NCBI RefSeq assembly: GCF_005954645.2
Contig: NZ_CP040695.2
Span: 744,001 to 808,000, forward strand
Reading direction: 5' to 3'
Length of the DNA: 64,000 nucleotides
Source: Nocardioides sp. S-1144
GTDB taxonomy: Bacteria > Actinomycetota > Actinomycetes > Propionibacteriales > Nocardioidaceae
Position 1 is the stretch's first letter; each line of letters begins with the position of its first letter. Position numbers and translations under genes: made by a program. This document shows, one piece after another, positions 62,435 to 64,000 of this stretch. The notes beneath the pieces were generated by a model. The model was given only the letters and a program-made list of their open reading frames with translations, did not search any database and was not told the origin of the DNA.

Positions 62435-63511
62435 GTGGCACTCACCATCGGGATCGTCGGCCTTCCCAACGCCGGCAAGTCGACCCTCTTCAACGCGCTC
62501 ACCAAGAACGACGTCCTCGCGGCGAACTACCCGTTCGCGACCATCGAGCCGAACGTCGGCGTCGTCGGCGTCCCCGACGAGCGGCTGCCGAAGCTGGCGG
62601 AGGTCTTCGGCAGCGCCAAGATCCTCCCCGCGACGGTCGAGTTCGTCGACATCGCGGGCATCGTCAAGGGCGCCTCGGAGGGGGAGGGGCTGGGCAACAA
62701 GTTCCTCGCCCACATCCGGGAGTCGGCCGCGATCTGCCAGGTGACCCGGGTCTTCCGCGACGAGGACGTCACCCACGTCGACGGCGAGGTGAACCCCTCC
62801 AGCGACATCTCGACGATCCAGACCGAGCTGATCCTGGCCGACCTGCAGACGGTCGAGAAGGCGATCCCGCGGCTGGAGAAGGAGGCGCGCGGCCGCAAGG
62901 AGCTCGCCGCCAACCTCGCCGCCGCCAAGGAGGCGCTGGCCGCGCTCGAGTCCGGCACCCCGATCATCGACACCACGATCGACCGCGACCTGATCCGCGA
63001 GCTGTCCCTGCTGACGGCCAAGCCGTTCATCTACGTCTTCAACTGCGACGCCGACGAGCTCTCCGACGAGGCGCTCAAGGACCAGATGCGGGCCCTGGTC
63101 GCGCCCGCCGAGGCGATCTTCCTCGACGCCAAGTTCGAGGCCGAGCTCGTCGAGCTCGGCGACGACGACGAGGCCCGCGAGATGCTCGCCGAGATGGGCA
63201 TCACCGAGCCCGGCCTCGACGGCCTGGCCCGCGTCGGCTTCGACACCCTCGGCCTGCAGACCTACCTCACCGCCGGCCCCAAGGAGTCGCGCGCCTGGAC
63301 GGTCCGGAAGGGCGCCACCGCCCCCGAGGCCGCCGGCGTCATCCACACCGACTTCCAGCGCGGCTTCATCAAGGCCGAGATCGTCTCCTTCGACGACCTG
63401 GTCGAGCTCGGCTCGATGCAGAAGGCCAAGGAGGCCGGCAAGGTCCGCATGGAGGGCAAGGACTACGTGATGGCCGACGGCGACGTGGTGGAATTCCGCT
63501 TCAACGTCTGA
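62435..63511 (+). CDS. ychF: Redox-responsive ATPase YchF
   Basis: 358 residues. OBG-type G-domain with GLPNAGKSTLFNALTKND (P-loop), FATIEPNVGVVGVPD, EFVDIAGIVKGASEGEGLG (DxAG) and NCDADE (the altered NKxD, favouring ATP over GTP). The C-terminal TGS domain region AAGVIHTDFQRGFIKAEIVS is clear. Ribosome-associated and linked to stress regulation. GTG start behind a leaderless-type hexamer. Its stop lies 42 bases from the integrase 3' end. Confidence 0.95.
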   Translation: MALTIGIVGLPNAGKSTLFNALTKNDVLAANYPFATIEPNVGVVGVPDERLPKLAEVFGSAKILPATVEFVDIAGIVKGASEGEGLGNKFLAHIRESAAICQVTRVFRDEDVTHVDGEVNPSSDISTIQTELILADLQTVEKAIPRLEKEARGRKELAANLAAAKEALAALESGTPIIDTTIDRDLIRELSLLTAKPFIYVFNCDADELSDEALKDQMRALVAPAEAIFLDAKFEAELVELGDDDEAREMLAEMGITEPGLDGLARVGFDTLGLQTYLTAGPKESRAWTVRKGATAPEAAGVIHTDFQRGFIKAEIVSFDDLVELGSMQKAKEAGKVRMEGKDYVMADGDVVEFRFNV

Positions 63512-63553
63512 CTATTGACCGTTTGCCCAGGTCAGAGGGGGTGTGCGGGTTCT

Positions 63554-64000
63554 TCAGGGCCCCTCTGCCCTCACAGCGCCCTCAGTAGAACGGTTGACTT
63601 CGGCAACCAGTGCCGCCGCAGCGTCCCTCACGCGGTCCTCTGCGGTGGGCCAGAGGTGGGCGTACGTCGTCAGTGTCGTCGTCGACTTGGCGTGCCCCAG
63701 AGCGCGCTGGACGGCCACCACGTCACAACCCGAAGCGATCAGACCTGACGCGAAGAAGTGACGTAGGTCGTGCAGCCGGACGCCCTGGACGCCGGCCCGC
63801 TTGAGCGTCGTGCGCCAGCGGTGACCGACGGTGTTCTGGTGAGGCGGGACGTCCTCGACACCGGAGAACAACCACTCGTTGGCGAGGCCGAGCCCGACGT
63901 GCTCGGCGAGGATCTCGAGCAGCGCGTCCGGGACGGCGACGGTCCGCTCGGAGTTGTACTTCGGCAGCCGGATCTCTATCTCGCCGTCGCCAAGGCGCTG
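63554..64000 (-). CDS. Tyrosine recombinase (phage-type integrase), C-terminal part
   Basis: 149 residues visible; the frame is open to the right edge, so the N-terminal SAM-like domain and the first Arg motif are outside the window. Visible: a strand region EIEIRLPKYNSERTVAVPD, NTVGHRWRTTLKRAG, the HDLRH box (second Arg), LGHAKSTTTLTTYAHLWP with the conserved GH and the Tyr nucleophile. Pattern of integrases of prophages and actinobacterial integrative elements. Orientation towards ychF suggests the attachment site lies in the 40 bases between them or inside ychF's end. Confidence 0.9.
   Translation of the reverse strand, partial: QRLGDGEIEIRLPKYNSERTVAVPDALLEILAEHVGLGLANEWLFSGVEDVPPHQNTVGHRWRTTLKRAGVQGVRLHDLRHFFASGLIASGCDVVAVQRALGHAKSTTTLTTYAHLWPTAEDRVRDAAAALVAEVNRSTEGAVRAEGP

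Noticed and set aside
63512..63553. tRNA remnant as integration site
   Set aside because: No T-arm sequence or acceptor stem is visible between ychF and the integrase.

Overview
The window is high-GC DNA from an actinobacterium. Menaquinone genes, a full 14-subunit NADH dehydrogenase operon, a SigE-family sigma factor, korAB, an alpha ribosomal operon with rpoA, and many probable leaderless promoters (TANNNT 6-8 bases before the start codon) all fit that. Gene order and protein style suggest a Nocardioides-like member of the Propionibacteriales, but this is inference and no 16S gene is present.

Layout. 1-8.5 kb: 3' end of menD, a repetitive membrane protein, a CPA1 antiporter fused to a UBP-type zinc finger, a 51-bp palindromic tandem array, an NmrA-like reductase, a YdeI-like protein, an MBL-fold hydrolase, isochorismate synthase and a membrane-anchored protein. 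8.5-11.3 kb: a minus-strand unit of a tiny Arg-run/Arg-Ser-tail protein, an ABC exporter and an overlapping soluble Ser/Thr kinase. 11.4-16 kb: L,D-transpeptidase, menG, a secreted protein and three consecutive AIM24-family proteins. 16.2-33.1 kb: nuoA-N followed by an overlapping polyprenyl diphosphate synthase, so the enzyme that reduces menaquinone lies beside genes that make its ring and side chain. A Rex-like operator sits just upstream of nuoA.

33.2-41.8 kb: a RarD-type transporter and a secreted protein diverging from a perfect 34-bp palindrome, korBA (2-oxoacid:ferredoxin oxidoreductase), and a sulfate ABC importer (sbp-cysTWA). 41.8-44.6 kb: yajQ, tRNA-Tyr, a collagen-motif secreted protein, and an LLM-type flavin oxidoreductase. 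44.9-48.8 kb: infA-rpmJ-rpsM-rpsK-rpsD-rpoA-rplQ with strong hairpins inside the operon. 48.9-62.4 kb: ECF sigma factor with a coupled membrane protein, panE-like reductase, ispH, a GtrA/GT2 pair, yciO, a membrane protein, rmuC, a GGDEF-EAL protein, a DUF1275 protein, exonuclease III and a TPR-BTAD regulator. 62.4-64 kb: ychF, then the C-terminal half of a tyrosine recombinase running off the edge, which suggests an integrated element begins here.

The most unusual signals are: (i) several families of large nested palindromes in intergenic DNA (about 3.8-4.1, 6.4, 41.8, 54.3 and 56.6-56.8 kb); (ii) the Arg/Ser miniprotein-exporter-kinase unit; (iii) the AIM24 trio next to nuo; (iv) the antiporter-UBP zinc finger fusion; and (v) symmetrical or nested hairpins in the rarD promoter and the ribosomal operon. 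All statements come from reading the sequence; no database search was run.
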